A stretch of DNA of 64,000 bases from Rubrivivax sp. (lineage in GTDB: Bacteria; Pseudomonadota; Gammaproteobacteria; Burkholderiales; Burkholderiaceae_C): assembly GCA_016719535.1 (NCBI GenBank), contig JADJYX010000042.1, forward strand, positions 1 through 64,000. Direction: 5' to 3'. The position numbers and the translations under genes are program-made. Shown here in pieces: positions 1-15,038 of the stretch (its first letter is position 1; each line of letters opens with the position of its first letter). The notes under the pieces are model-generated. The model did no database searches. It had not been told where the DNA came from and saw only the letters and a program-made list of their open reading frames with translations.

Positions 1-1197
<1,197 letters not shown>

Positions 1198-1241
1198 CAC
1201 GCGGGCCCCGCACACTCGAAACACACCTTCGGAGGATTTGA

Positions 1242-1763
1242 ATGCTCGACGAACTCGACGACGGCGCCCGCATCGGCGTCTGGACCGCGCTGGGCGTGGT
1301 CGCCTTCCTGCTGTTCGGGCTGCTCGGTGGCCTGGCGATCAAGCAGATGAACAGCAAGGCCAAGCCTGCGCTCGCCGCCGCCGCGGCTCCTGCGGTCACC
1401 GCTGCGGCGGCCACAGCCGATGCATTCATCGAAGGGCCGCTGGCGGGTGACCTCGCCGGCACGCTGCACTTTGCCGTCGGCGCCGCGGCACTGCCCGACG
1501 ATGCGGCGGCGGCCATCGCCGCCATCAAGGCGGCTGCCGATGCCGCACCGGGCCGGCAGATCGTGCTGTCGGGCTTCCACGATGCCACCGGCGACCCGGC
1601 GAAGAATGCCGAACTGGCCAAGGAGCGCGCCAAGTCGGTGCGCGCCGCGCTGCAGGCGGCCGGGCTGGACCCGGCGCGCATCGCGCTGCGCAAGCCCGAA
1701 TCCACCACCGGCAGTGGTGACGACAGGCAGGCGCGTCGCGTCGAGGTGCGGATCCTGCCGTAG
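1242..1763 (+). CDS. Membrane-anchored OmpA-like domain protein
   Basis: 173 residues. One N-terminal membrane helix (about residues 12-31, WTALGVVAFLLFGLLGGLAI) is followed by an Ala-rich linker and an OmpA C-terminal-like domain (about 70-173). That domain carries TLHFAVGAAALPDDAAAAI, the GFHDATGDPAKNAELAKERA core and a terminal QARRVEVRIL strand. Such domains bind peptidoglycan in the periplasm; the canonical NxxLSxxRA helix is present as NAELAKERAKSVRAAL. GGAGG lies six bases before the ATG (1231-1235), which fixes the start. It is much shorter than classical OmpA and lacks the eight-stranded barrel, so it is probably an inner-membrane-tethered peptidoglycan-binding protein. Its specific role is unknown. 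Confidence 0.8.
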   Translation: MLDELDDGARIGVWTALGVVAFLLFGLLGGLAIKQMNSKAKPALAAAAAPAVTAAAATADAFIEGPLAGDLAGTLHFAVGAAALPDDAAAAIAAIKAAADAAPGRQIVLSGFHDATGDPAKNAELAKERAKSVRAALQAAGLDPARIALRKPESTTGSGDDRQARRVEVRILP

Positions 1764-1957
1764 GTCAAGGCCGTCAGCGCGGATGGGCCGCAGGCGCCGG
1801 GCGCGTGCGGGCTTTCCCGCGTCGAGACCCCGGACCCTGCGGCCGACAATGCCGGTGAGGGTCCGAATTTGCCAGCCCCCCTGCTGTACCTGCCCCTGCT
1901 GCCCGACATCGGCGGCGATGCCCCAGGCCGTCGCGCCCTCGCAGCGGCAGCGGTTGC

Positions 1958-6049
<4,092 letters not shown>

Positions 6050-6071
6050 CGCGGGCGCCTGGCCCGCGGCT

Positions 6072-7118
6072 TCAGCGCAGATCGAGCGCCGGTGCGGCCG
6101 CCAGGCGGCCGACTTCGAGGCCGTTCCAGTTGCGCAGCGTCAGGTCCGACAGCCCGCGCAGGAAGCCGGCGTCGGCATCGGCCAGCGGCAGCAGGCGCTG
6201 CAGCAGCGCGGCCAGCACCACCTCGCAGGCGCGGGCGTTGTTGCCATCGTCGATCTTGATCGCCACGCCCAGGCCCAGCTCGGGCAGCGCTGCGCAGTGC
6301 ACGCCCTCGGCGCCCACCTTGCAGAACACGCGTTCACCGAAACGTTCCATCACGCGGGTGTCGAATTTGCCCGTGCCGCCGACCATGAAGGGCGCGCGCG
6401 CCACCGCCTGCCGCAGCCGCTGCGCGGCGCGGGCATGGTCGGCGCTCAGCCCCTGGCCGGTGGCCACGCGCGCAAAGGCCAGCGCCAGGTGGCGCAGCGG
6501 CACCGCGTGGGTGGGGATCGAGCAGCCGTCGGTGCCGCGTGCGCTGGTCGACAGGTCCCAGCCGGTGGTGGCCTGCAGCGCAGCGCTCACCTCGCGCATC
6601 ACCGGGTGCTCGGGCCTGACATAGCCCGACAGAAAGCCGCGCAGGTCGCCGCGTCCGCCGTTGAGCCGGCAGCCCAGGCAGACGAAGCCGGCGTGCTTGC
6701 CCGAACAGTTGTTGTGCAGCGCGCTCGGCGCCTCGTCGCGCCGCGCCAGTTCGCGCGACGCGGCCTCGTTGTAAGGCCAGTGGGCGCCGCATTCGAGCGC
6801 GCTCACGTCGACGCCGGCCTTGGCCAGCATCGCCGCGGCGGTGCGCGCATGCGCCGCTTCGCCGCTGTGCGAGGCGCAGGCCAGCGCCAGTTCCTCGTCG
6901 TTGAGCTGCAGCGCATCGGCGGCGCCGCTGGCCACCAGCGGCAGCGCCTGCAGCACCTTGCAGGCCGAGCGCGGGAAGATCGGCCGCTCGATGTCGCCCA
7001 GCGCCATGCGCAGCGCGCCGCCGGCGTCGACGACGGCGAAGGCGCCGCGGTGCGCCGATTCGACGATGCCGCCGCGCCAGGCGTGGACGAGGATGGGGTT
7101 GCAGGTTTCGGGGTTCAT
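6072..7118 (-). CDS. Type II-like asparaginase (PF06089 family)
   Basis: 348 residues. It resembles the 'L-asparaginase II' family (PF06089), which hydrolyses L-asparagine to aspartate and ammonia and is unrelated to E. coli AnsA/AnsB. Family signatures seen: GGIVESAHRGAFAVVDAGG at the N-terminus, FPRSACKVLQALPLV, ALACASHSGE, the strongly conserved LHNNCSGKHAGFVCLG and VGGTGKFDTRVM. There is no signal peptide, so it is probably cytoplasmic. It is convergent with the hybrid kinase (22-base gap) and its start lies only 32 bases from the divergently transcribed DUF429 gene, so their promoters must overlap or lie inside coding sequence. Confidence 0.88.
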   Translation of the reverse strand: MNPETCNPILVHAWRGGIVESAHRGAFAVVDAGGALRMALGDIERPIFPRSACKVLQALPLVASGAADALQLNDEELALACASHSGEAAHARTAAAMLAKAGVDVSALECGAHWPYNEAASRELARRDEAPSALHNNCSGKHAGFVCLGCRLNGGRGDLRGFLSGYVRPEHPVMREVSAALQATTGWDLSTSARGTDGCSIPTHAVPLRHLALAFARVATGQGLSADHARAAQRLRQAVARAPFMVGGTGKFDTRVMERFGERVFCKVGAEGVHCAALPELGLGVAIKIDDGNNARACEVVLAALLQRLLPLADADAGFLRGLSDLTLRNWNGLEVGRLAAAPALDLR

Positions 7119-7150
7119 CGGGGCGACTGTAGCGCCGCCGACAATGGCGC

Positions 7151-8020
7151 ATGACCGCTGCTGCTGCCACCACCCCCGTGCTGCTGGGCGTGGACTTCAC
7201 CTGCGCCCCCGGCGCGCGCAAGCCCATCACCGTGGCCGGCGGTCGGCTCGAAGGCGGCGTGCTGAGGCTGGAAGGCGTCGAGGCGCTGGGTTCGCTCGCC
7301 GCCTTCGAACAGCTGCTGCGGCGGCCCGGGCCCTGGCTGGGGGCTTTCGATTTTCCCTTCGGCCTGCCGCGCGCCTTCGTGCAGGCGCAGGGCCTGGGCG
7401 AGACCGCCGCCGCGGTGATCGCCGAGCTGCAGCGCCGCTGCCCCACGCGCATGGCGATGCGGTCGCTGATCGACACCTGGGGCAACGGGCAGCCGGCCGG
7501 GCGGCGGCTGCTGCACCGGGCCTGCGACACCGCGCTGCCGGGCGTCACCAGCACGAGCCCGCTGCAGACGCGCTACGTGCCGGTGGGCTTCATGTACTAC
7601 GAAGGCCTGTCGCGCCTGGTGGCCGCCGGCGTGACGCTGCCGCGCCTGCACGCCGGCGACCCCGCGCGGCAGGCCGTCGAAGGCTACCCGGGCCTGCTGG
7701 CACACGAGCTGATCGGCAGCCGCTCGTACAAGAACAGCGACGCCGCCGACCGCCTGATCGCCCGCAAGGAGATCGTCGAGCGCCTGGAGCAGGGGCGCAC
7801 GCGCCTGGACCTGCGCGTGAAGATGGGCCATGCGCAGCGCGAGGCGCTGGTCGACGACGCCAGCGGCGACCGCCTGGACGCGCTGCTGTGCCTGGTGCAG
7901 GCGGCATGGGCATCGGCGCAGCCCGGTCTCGGCCTGCCCGAGGCGGTGGATGCGGTCGAGGGCTGGATCGCCACCGCGCCGGCGCCACCGTCGCGCGGCG
8001 GACAGCGCGCTGCCCGCTGA
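7151..8020 (+). CDS. DUF429 domain protein
   Basis: 289 residues. The N-terminal LLGVDFTCAPGARKPITVAGG resembles the start of DUF429 proteins, a predicted RNase H-like fold whose members have no established biochemical role. Acidic residues typical of that fold are visible in GVDFTC and AFDFPFGLPRAF. The remainder includes an YVPVGFMYYEGLSRLV segment and a C-terminal DRLDALLCLVQAAWA helix, also common in the family. It lies 32 bases from the divergent asparaginase gene and 19 bases before the transglutaminase-like gene on the same strand, which suggests a two-gene unit. Function remains unknown. Confidence 0.75.
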   Translation: MTAAAATTPVLLGVDFTCAPGARKPITVAGGRLEGGVLRLEGVEALGSLAAFEQLLRRPGPWLGAFDFPFGLPRAFVQAQGLGETAAAVIAELQRRCPTRMAMRSLIDTWGNGQPAGRRLLHRACDTALPGVTSTSPLQTRYVPVGFMYYEGLSRLVAAGVTLPRLHAGDPARQAVEGYPGLLAHELIGSRSYKNSDAADRLIARKEIVERLEQGRTRLDLRVKMGHAQREALVDDASGDRLDALLCLVQAAWASAQPGLGLPEAVDAVEGWIATAPAPPSRGGQRAAR

Positions 8021-8039
8021 TGCAGGCACACTGTCGGGC

Positions 8040-8723
8040 ATGACCGAAACCGCCACCCCGAACCCCACGCCCGCCACCCTGGCGCCCACCGCGCTCATCG
8101 ACAGCGACCACCCCGACGTGATCACCTTCGCGCGCGAACACGCGCAGGGTGCCGACGACCGCGAGCGCGCGGTGGCCCTGTACCACGCCGTGCGCGACGG
8201 CTTTCGCTACGACCCCTACCGCATCGACCTCTCGCCCGCGGGCATGCGCGCCAGCGGCGTGCTGGCGTGCGGCTACGGCTGGTGTCTGCCCAAGGCCGCG
8301 CTGCTGACCGCGGCCTGCCGCGCGATCGGCATCCCGGCGCGCGTGGGTTATGCCGATGTGCGCAACCACCTCAGCACCGAGCGCATGCGCCAGTCGATGC
8401 AGACCGACCTCTTCGTCTGGCACGGCTATTCCGACCTCTGGCTCGACGGCGCCTGGGTCAAGGCCACGCCGGCCTTCAACATCGAGCTGTGCGATCGCTT
8501 CGGGCTGCTGCCGCTGGCATTCGACGGCCGCAGCGACTCGATCTACCACCCCTTCGACAAGGCCGGCAACCGGCACATGGAATATGTGCGCCAGCGCGGC
8601 GTCTTCGACGACATGCCGCTGGACGACATCGTCGCCGACTTCCGCCGCCTCTATCCGCGGCTGATGGCAGACGAAATGATGCAGGCCGACTTTGCCGCCG
8701 ACGTGGCACGGGAGGCGACGTGA
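8040..8723 (+). CDS. Transglutaminase-like cysteine protease-fold protein
   Basis: 227 residues from the ATG at 8040, which lies just after the DUF429 gene. The transglutaminase-like core shows a Cys in GYGWCLPKAALLTAACRAIG and a His in FVWHGYSDLWLDGAWVKATP. In classical transglutaminases the third catalytic residue is an Asp in a 'DPT' motif; here that position reads KATPAFN, so the Asp is absent or displaced. This variation occurs in a bacterial subfamily that keeps the LPLAFDGRSDSIYHPFD and HMEYVRQRG segments. There is no signal peptide, so it probably acts in the cytoplasm, as a peptidase or amidase-like enzyme of unknown substrate. Confidence 0.78.
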   Translation: MTETATPNPTPATLAPTALIDSDHPDVITFAREHAQGADDRERAVALYHAVRDGFRYDPYRIDLSPAGMRASGVLACGYGWCLPKAALLTAACRAIGIPARVGYADVRNHLSTERMRQSMQTDLFVWHGYSDLWLDGAWVKATPAFNIELCDRFGLLPLAFDGRSDSIYHPFDKAGNRHMEYVRQRGVFDDMPLDDIVADFRRLYPRLMADEMMQADFAADVAREAT

Positions 8724-8841
8724 GCGCTGTCGGGGCCGCCGCGCCCGCGGGCCCTCGGCGCGCGTCGCTCGGCGGCCGATCCGGGATCGGGCCGTGACGC
8801 AGCCGCGGCGCGACGGCGTCGGCTGATGCACCGGCCGCGCG

Positions 8842-10287
8842 TCAGGTGACGAGCGGCTGCGAGACCTGGAAGACGCGCACCGATTGCGCCAGCCGCTGCG
8901 CCTGCGCGCTCAGGCTGGTGGCGGCGCTGGCGCTCTGCTCGACCAGCGCGGCATTCTGCTGTGTCATCTGGTCGAGCTGGTTGACCGACTGGTTGACCGA
9001 CGCCAGCCCCGTGCTCTGCTCGGTGGCGGCCATGCTGATCTCGCCGATGATGTCGGTGACGCGCTGCACGCTGGCGACGATGGCCTGCATCGACTGGCCG
9101 GCATCGGCCACCAGGCGCGAGCCGGCCTCGACCCGTTCGACGCTGTTGCCGATCAGCGACTTGATCTCGCGAGCGGCTTCGGCCGAACGTTGGGCCAGGC
9201 TGCGCACCTCGCCGGCCACCACCGCGAAGCCGCGGCCCTGCTCGCCGGCACGCGCCGCTTCCACCGCGGCATTCAGCGCCAGGATGTTGGTCTGGAAGGC
9301 GATGCCGTCGATGGTGCCGATGATCTCGGCGATCTGGTGCGAGCTGGCGCTGATCTCGTCCATCGTCGCCACCACCTGGGCCACCACCTGACCGCCCTTG
9401 CCGGCGGCGTCGCTGGCCGAAGCCGCCAGCTGGTTGGCGCTGCGCGCCGAATCGGCGGTCTGGCGCACCGTGCCCGTGAGCTGTTCCATCGACGAGGCGA
9501 TGGCCTGCAGGCTCGAGGCCGTGCGCTCGGTGCGCCGGCTCAGGTCCTGGTTGCCGGTGGCGATCTCGCGGCTGGCGGTGTTGCAGTTGATCGCCGTGGC
9601 CTGCACGTCGATGACGGCGCCGTCGATGCGCGCGATCAGGCTGCGCAGTGCCAGCGCGGCCGGTGTGGTGGCGGCGAAGTGGCGCAGGTCCAGCGAGATG
9701 CGGCCATCGCGCTCGATCGACGACACCAGTTCGTCCAGTTCACGGCCCTGGCGCTCGCTGCGCGCCATCTGCACGGCCAGCCAGACCTCCATGCCGGCCT
9801 GCACGACCACATAGCCGGCATGCATCAGGATCTTGAAGAAGTCGGCTTCGGGCGTGCAGTAGAAGCCCAGGCCGGCGGCCTGCAGGCGGTCGAAGACGAC
9901 GTGGTGCACGGCGATGGCCGCGGCGCCGGCGACCAGCGGCCGCCAGTCGCGGTAGACGAGCAGGATGCCCAGCGTGGCGAAGACGCCGAAGTGGAATTCC
10001 AGCGTGCCGCGGCCGAGCTGGATGTGCAGCGCCACCATCGCCATCGCCAGCACCGGCAATGTCAGCCTGGCGAACAGCGTGCCGCGGGCGGTCAGGAAGA
10101 CGCCGGCCGTGAGCAGCAGCAGCACCGCGCCGACGGTGAGCGCGGTGCCCAACTGGTTGAACTGCGCACCGATGGCCAGCGCCACCAGGGCGCCGATGCC
10201 GAGGGTGGCAAGCATCACCAGGTCGGCATCGAGCCGGCGGGCGCGTGCCGCGGCCGGGTTGGCGACGCAGTGGGTGTGATCGGTCAT
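8842..10287 (-). CDS. Methyl-accepting chemotaxis protein with polytopic membrane sensor
   Basis: 481 residues from ATG at 10287; GAGG lies about 10 bases upstream, and the reading frame upstream looks non-coding. The N-terminal ~190 residues form about five or six hydrophobic helices rather than the usual two-helix periplasmic sensor. They contain histidines and acids in helices ([16 protein letters not shown], then AVHHVVFD), a pattern compatible with a cofactor or ligand bound in the membrane. No HAMP domain is evident. The cytoplasmic signalling hairpin is classical: [20 protein letters not shown] followed by [20 protein letters not shown], with methylation helices on both sides. It should couple to CheA/CheW. 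No che genes are nearby. Confidence 0.92.
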   Translation of the reverse strand: MTDHTHCVANPAAARARRLDADLVMLATLGIGALVALAIGAQFNQLGTALTVGAVLLLLTAGVFLTARGTLFARLTLPVLAMAMVALHIQLGRGTLEFHFGVFATLGILLVYRDWRPLVAGAAAIAVHHVVFDRLQAAGLGFYCTPEADFFKILMHAGYVVVQAGMEVWLAVQMARSERQGRELDELVSSIERDGRISLDLRHFAATTPAALALRSLIARIDGAVIDVQATAINCNTASREIATGNQDLSRRTERTASSLQAIASSMEQLTGTVRQTADSARSANQLAASASDAAGKGGQVVAQVVATMDEISASSHQIAEIIGTIDGIAFQTNILALNAAVEAARAGEQGRGFAVVAGEVRSLAQRSAEAAREIKSLIGNSVERVEAGSRLVADAGQSMQAIVASVQRVTDIIGEISMAATEQSTGLASVNQSVNQLDQMTQQNAALVEQSASAATSLSAQAQRLAQSVRVFQVSQPLVT

Positions 10288-10534
10288 GACGCAGAAACCT
10301 CGGGCTTCGGATCGAACGGCCGTGGCGGGCCACGGTGCCGGGGGCGGCGCACGGCGCAGCGTGCCGGCCACGACGGTGGTCTCGGCGCGCGCAGGGCGGC
10401 CTGCCTGCGGGCTTATCGACAGCCTCGAGGGGATTCTGAAGCGGCGGCCGAGGGCCGCAACGCGAGTGGCCGCCTACGCGGACGGCACTGCACCGTGACG
10501 GCGCAGCGCGTGGGGCCGACGCTCGACCCGACGG

Positions 10535-10561
10535 GGCCGGGCAGGCCGGGCAGGCCGGGCA
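10535..10561. repeat. Tandem repeat, three copies of a 9-mer
   Basis: GGCCGGGCA is repeated three times without interruption in the gap between the chemotaxis receptor and the universal stress protein. It sits next to a GC hairpin. The rest of this ~300-base gap (10288-10594) contains no convincing gene. Confidence 0.75.
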
Positions 10562-10564
10562 GAA

Positions 10565-10586
10565 GGGGCCGGGCGGCGCCGGCCCC
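10565..10586 (-). terminator. GC-rich hairpin after the universal stress protein gene
   Basis: Perfect 8-bp arms GGGGCCGG / CCGGCCCC around a GCGGCG loop lie 8 bases beyond the stop of the minus-strand stress protein gene. There is no clear T run after the stem, so termination is inferred from position only. Confidence 0.45.
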
Positions 10587-10594
10587 AGGGCTGC

Positions 10595-11038
10595 TCAGTG
10601 CAGCACCAGCAGCGGCAGCTTGCTGCCCGAGAGCACGGCCTTGGTCTGCGAGCCGTAGAGAAATTCGCCGAAGGCGCCGCGGCCATGGGTGACCATCACG
10701 ATGAGGTCGCAGCCGCGCGACTCGGCCTCGGTGATGATGGCCTTGTCGATGCGCGGCACCTGCGCGTGGTGGCCTTCGAAGGGCACACCCGCGGCCTGCG
10801 CCGCGGCCGCGAAGCGGTCCAGCACCTGCTGCGCATGGGCGGCGGTCATGGCGTCGTATTCCTCGGCTTCGCGCAGCAGCGCCGAGGTGCTGGTCGGTCG
10901 GTCGGGCGCGTCGAGCTTGGGCTCGGCCACGAAGCCGGTGATCGCCGCACCGAGCTGGCGTGCGAGGCCGATGCTCTCGTGGATGGCGCGGTCCGACAGG
11001 TCGGAACCGTCGACGGGAACCAGGATGCGTTGGTACAT
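10595..11038 (-). CDS. Universal stress protein (UspA family)
   Basis: 147 residues from the ATG at 11038. This start is chosen because GGAGG lies eight bases upstream and MYQRILVPVDGSDLSDRAIH is the usual family start; an ATG 21 bases further upstream is less likely. It is a single-domain USP with the C-terminal nucleotide-binding signature MVTHGRGAFGEFLYGSQTKA...SKLPLLVL (G-x2-G-x9-G pattern), so it is of the ATP-binding type. These proteins are cytoplasmic stress-response modulators. It is divergent from the large PAS kinase at 11208, with a 169-base shared intergenic region; a regulatory link is possible but not shown. Confidence 0.9.
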   Translation of the reverse strand: MYQRILVPVDGSDLSDRAIHESIGLARQLGAAITGFVAEPKLDAPDRPTSTSALLREAEEYDAMTAAHAQQVLDRFAAAAQAAGVPFEGHHAQVPRIDKAIITEAESRGCDLIVMVTHGRGAFGEFLYGSQTKAVLSGSKLPLLVLH

Positions 11039-11207
11039 GTCCGTCACCTCCATCGGCAAGACGTGACGTGCACTCTAGGCAGGCGCGGCTCGCGGCACTT
11101 TGCGCTGACGCAAGCGGCCATCGGCCATCGGCGACCGGCAAGCGGCGGCGTCGGTGGAGTGCATCACGGTCAATGGTTAAATCGGCGGCGGACGGGAAGG
11201 AGTGGGC

Positions 11208-14200
11208 GTGCGGGGCGTCGGCGATGTGGATCCATGGCAGGTGCAGGCCGGCGCGACCGCGCGGGCCGGCCTGCGGCTGGCTGCGGCCCTGTTGTCGCTG
11301 CTGGTGCTGGCGTCGACCGCCGCCTGGCTGGCCCATGACCGGAGGCAGACGCTCGCATCGGCGGCAGCCCTGAACGGGCACCGTGCTGCCGCACTGGCCG
11401 ACCAGGTGGACGGCGCGCTGGCCGTGGCGCGGGCAGCGCTCGCGCGCATCGAGTCCAGCCTCGGGCAATTGCCGCCCGGCGCGCCGGTGGCGGCCGCGCT
11501 GGCGGCCGTGGCCGCTGAGCAGCGGCCCCTGCTGGCCGCGCTGGCGCTGCCGATGCAGGTGCGGGCGATCGGCGCCGACGGGCGGCCGTTGCTGGAGGAT
11601 GCCGCCGCGCCGGGCGCGCCCGGCGCGCTGCCGACCGCCGGTGTCTGGCAGGTCGGGCTGGCGCAGGGGCCGGCCGGCAGCCGCAGCGTGCCGCTGCTGC
11701 GCCGGGCCGCGCCCAACCGCCATGGCGTGGCCGCATTCGTGGTCGAGCTCGACCCTGCCGCTCTGCTCGGGCGGCTGCACGCAGCCCGGCTGTCCGATGG
11801 CAGCAGCGCCGCGCTGCTGCGCATCGACGCCGACGGCAGCGCCGCCTTGCTGGCGCAGGCGCCCTCCGACGAAGCCGATCCCGGGCCGCGCACGCGTGGT
11901 GCGCTGGCGGCCGCGCTCGCCCGGTCGCCGCAGGGCGCGTTCGATGCGCAGCCGCAGCCTGACCAGCCGCAGCGTGTCGTCGCCTACCAACGGCTGGACG
12001 GCGACGCTGCCGCGCTGGTGGTGACCAGCGGCCTGGCCACGGATGCCTTGCTGGCCGGCTGGCGCGCGCGGCTGCCGTGGGCGGTGGGGGTGGCACTGCT
12101 GCTGCTGGGCGCCATCGTCGCCGGTGTGCGCCGGCTGGAACGGGTGCTGCAGGTGCGCTCGCAGGCGGCCCGCCAGCCCGAACCGTTGCCGCCCGGGGGC
12201 GAGCCGGCCGTGCCCGCCAGCGGCCGCGACGACACCGATGCCCGCCGCGTGGACGATGCGCTGCGTGCCAGCGAGGCCAGCCACCGCGCGATGTTCGAGG
12301 CCAACCCGCACCCGATGTGGGTCTACGACCGCGCGACGCTGGCCTTCCTGGCCGTCAACGACGCCGCGGTGCGACGCTACGGCTTCACGCGCGAGGAATT
12401 CCTGCGCCTGTCGATCGCCGACATCCGCCCGCCCGAGGACGTGCCGCGCCTGCTGGACAACGTGGCCGCGGTGCGCAACGGCATCGACCTGGCCGGCAGC
12501 TGGCGTCACTGCACCAAGGACGGCCGGCTGATCGAGGTGGAGATCACCTCGCACGCGCTGCGCTTCGCCGGCCGCGATGCCGAACTGGTGCTGGCGCACG
12601 ACGTGACGCGGCGCAACGAGGCCGAGCGCATGCTGCGTGACCGCGAGCAGCGCCTGCGGCTGGCGCTGCAGGCGGCCAACCAGGGCCTGTACGACCTCGA
12701 CCTGCGCACGGGCGTCGCGCTGGTCAGCCCCGAATATGCGCGCATGCTGGGCTGGGAGCCCGAGGGCTTCACGGTCACCACGGCCGCCTGGCGCGAGTGG
12801 CTGCACCCCGACGACCGCGACGCCGTCTACCGCCGCTTCGAGGACTATGTCGCCGGGCGCCGCGACGACTACCGCGTCGAATTCCGCCAGCAGATGCGCG
12901 ACGGCGGCTGGAAATGGATCCTTTCGGTTGGCCGCATCGTCGAGCGCGACGCCGATGGCCGGCCCCTGCGCATGCTGGGCACGCACACCGATCTCGACGC
13001 CATCAAGGCGGCGCAGGCGGCCCAGCTGGCGGCCACGCAGCGCTTCGAGACGCTGTTTCGCGCGGCCCCCGATGCGATCGCCGTCAGCGATCGGGCCGAC
13101 GGCCGCTTGCTGCAGGTCAACGATGCCTTCTGCCGATGGTTCGGGCATGCCCGCGAACAGGTGCTCGGGCAGGATGCGCTCGAGCTGGGCCTGTGGACTG
13201 ACCCGCGGACCTGGCTCGATGCCGTCGAACGCGTGCGGGCCGGCGAGACGGTGCAGGGCCTGCAAGGCGTGGCGCGCCGGCGCGGCGGCGAATGCTTCGA
13301 CGTGCTCGTCAGTGCCGAGGCGATCGATTTCGACGGCCGCGCCGCGCTGCTGGTGATGCTGCACGACATCTCCGGGCGCAGGCAGCTCGAGGACGCGCTG
13401 CGCACCAGCCAGGCGCGCCTGACCCACCTGCTGGCGCGCGCGCCGACGGTGGTCTATACGGCGCGCGCCGACGGTGACTATGCCGCCACCTACTATTCGC
13501 CCAACCTGCCGCAGCTGCTGGGCTGGCAGCCGCAGGACTTCCTGGCCGACAGTGCCTTCTGGATCGAGCACCTGCACCCCGACGACCGCGATGCCGTGCT
13601 GCGCGACCTGGCCGCACTGGCCACGCGCGACGAGCTGGCGCTGGAATACCGCTTCCGCCATGCCGACGGCCGCTGGCGCTGGATGCGCGACCAGGTCAGC
13701 GTGCAGCGCGACGCGCGGGGCACCGCCGTCGAGCTGGTCGGCGCCTGGATCGACATCACCGAGCGCCGCGAGGCCGAGGACCAGGTGCGTCGCCTGGCCG
13801 CCGAACTGGACCAGCGCGTGCAGGAGCGCACGGCGCAGCTGGCGCAGAGCGAGGCCCGCTACCGCGCCATCTTCGAGACCGTGCCCATCTCGATCGGCGA
13901 GGAGGACTGGTCGGCCGTGCAGCGCCTGCTGCGCGAGCTGCGCAGCCGCGGCGTGAGCGACGCCGCGGGCTATTTCGCCGCGCGCCCCGACTTCGTCCAC
14001 GACTGCCTGCGCGCGGTGACGGTGCGGCGCCTGAACCGCAAGGCGCTGGCCCTGCACGACGCCCGCGACCAGCACGCCGACCTGCCCGACCTGCAGGCCG
14101 TCTACCCGCGGCCGGACGACCTGCACCAGTTCGTCGGCGAGCTCGAGGCGATGTGGGCCGGCCAGCGCCTGCTCACCGCCAAGCGCTCGCTGCCCTCGGT

Positions 14201-15038
14201 GACGGGCCGGCCGCTGAGCCTGATGATGACGATGTCGCTGCCCGCGCTCGACGACGACGACGGCACCGCGCTGGTGTGCCTGGTGGACATCACCGAGATC
14301 GACCGCCTGAATGCCGAGCTCGACCTCAGCGTCGAACGTCTGCGCAAGGCCAACCGGGAGCTCGAGACCTTCACCTATTCGGTGTCGCACGACCTGAAGG
14401 CGCCGCTGCGCGGCATCGACGGCTACAGCCGGCTGCTGCTGAGCGACCACTTCGATCGCCTCGACGACGAGGGTCGCCAGTTCCTGCAGCACATCCGCCA
14501 GGCCACGCAGCACATGGGCGCACTGATCGACGACCTGCTGACCTATTCGCGGCTGGAGCGGCGCGACCTGGCGATCGTGCCGCTGCCGCTGGCCGACGCG
14601 GTACGGACGGCGCTGGCCGGCCTGCGGCAGGACCTGGATGCCGCCGGCGTGCAGCTGGAGGTGAGGGTCGACCCGGGGCTGCGGGCGCGTGCCGATGCCC
14701 AGGGCCTGACGATGGCGCTGCGCAACCTGGTCGACAACGCCGTCAAGTTCAGCCGCACCCGCGCGACGCCGCGCGTCACCATCGAGGCCACGCGATCGGA
14801 GGGTGGCGTGCGGCTGGCCGTGCACGACAATGGCGTCGGCTTCGACATGAAGTTTCACGACCGCATCTTCTCGATCTTCCAGCGGCTGCACCGCGCCGAG
14901 GACTACCCCGGCACCGGCGTCGGGCTGGCGATCGTGCGCAAGGCGATGGAACGCATGGGAGGCCGCGTCTGGGCCCACAGCCAGCCGGGCGAGGGTGCCA
15001 CCTTCACGCTCGAATTGCCGGAGGCCGACCCGTCATGA
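11208..15038 (+). CDS. Multi-PAS sensor histidine kinase
   Basis: 1276 residues from GTG at 11208, which has AGGAG five bases upstream; a GTG at 11202 overlaps that site and is less likely. It has an N-terminal membrane helix near 18-38, an extracytoplasmic region, a second helix near 285-300, and at least four PAS/PAC modules (for example MFEANPHPMWVYDRATLAF, LQAANQGLYDLDLRTG, LFRAAPDAIAVSDRADG, YYSPNLPQLLGWQPQDF). A HisKA with His1061 in YSVSHDLKAPLRGIDGYS and an HATPase domain (LRNLVDNAVKFSR, GTGVGLAIV) follow. This kinase core is of the type often paired with small Rcp1-like regulators, and one follows with an ATGA overlap. No chromophore Cys or GAF/PHY region is seen, so it is not a phytochrome. 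Confidence 0.92.
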   Translation: MRGVGDVDPWQVQAGATARAGLRLAAALLSLLVLASTAAWLAHDRRQTLASAAALNGHRAAALADQVDGALAVARAALARIESSLGQLPPGAPVAAALAAVAAEQRPLLAALALPMQVRAIGADGRPLLEDAAAPGAPGALPTAGVWQVGLAQGPAGSRSVPLLRRAAPNRHGVAAFVVELDPAALLGRLHAARLSDGSSAALLRIDADGSAALLAQAPSDEADPGPRTRGALAAALARSPQGAFDAQPQPDQPQRVVAYQRLDGDAAALVVTSGLATDALLAGWRARLPWAVGVALLLLGAIVAGVRRLERVLQVRSQAARQPEPLPPGGEPAVPASGRDDTDARRVDDALRASEASHRAMFEANPHPMWVYDRATLAFLAVNDAAVRRYGFTREEFLRLSIADIRPPEDVPRLLDNVAAVRNGIDLAGSWRHCTKDGRLIEVEITSHALRFAGRDAELVLAHDVTRRNEAERMLRDREQRLRLALQAANQGLYDLDLRTGVALVSPEYARMLGWEPEGFTVTTAAWREWLHPDDRDAVYRRFEDYVAGRRDDYRVEFRQQMRDGGWKWILSVGRIVERDADGRPLRMLGTHTDLDAIKAAQAAQLAATQRFETLFRAAPDAIAVSDRADGRLLQVNDAFCRWFGHAREQVLGQDALELGLWTDPRTWLDAVERVRAGETVQGLQGVARRRGGECFDVLVSAEAIDFDGRAALLVMLHDISGRRQLEDALRTSQARLTHLLARAPTVVYTARADGDYAATYYSPNLPQLLGWQPQDFLADSAFWIEHLHPDDRDAVLRDLAALATRDELALEYRFRHADGRWRWMRDQVSVQRDARGTAVELVGAWIDITERREAEDQVRRLAAELDQRVQERTAQLAQSEARYRAIFETVPISIGEEDWSAVQRLLRELRSRGVSDAAGYFAARPDFVHDCLRAVTVRRLNRKALALHDARDQHADLPDLQAVYPRPDDLHQFVGELEAMWAGQRLLTAKRSLPSVTGRPLSLMMTMSLPALDDDDGTALVCLVDITEIDRLNAELDLSVERLRKANRELETFTYSVSHDLKAPLRGIDGYSRLLLSDHFDRLDDEGRQFLQHIRQATQHMGALIDDLLTYSRLERRDLAIVPLPLADAVRTALAGLRQDLDAAGVQLEVRVDPGLRARADAQGLTMALRNLVDNAVKFSRTRATPRVTIEATRSEGGVRLAVHDNGVGFDMKFHDRIFSIFQRLHRAEDYPGTGVGLAIVRKAMERMGGRVWAHSQPGEGATFTLELPEADPS

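Noticed and set aside
10413..14978. 1521-codon minus-strand frame across the PAS kinase
   Set aside because: Composition and lack of any domain show it is an antisense shadow.
11208..15038. Bacteriophytochrome assignment for the multi-PAS kinase
   Set aside because: The kinase core resembles that group and an Rcp1-like regulator follows, but there is no GAF/PHY photosensory region or chromophore cysteine.
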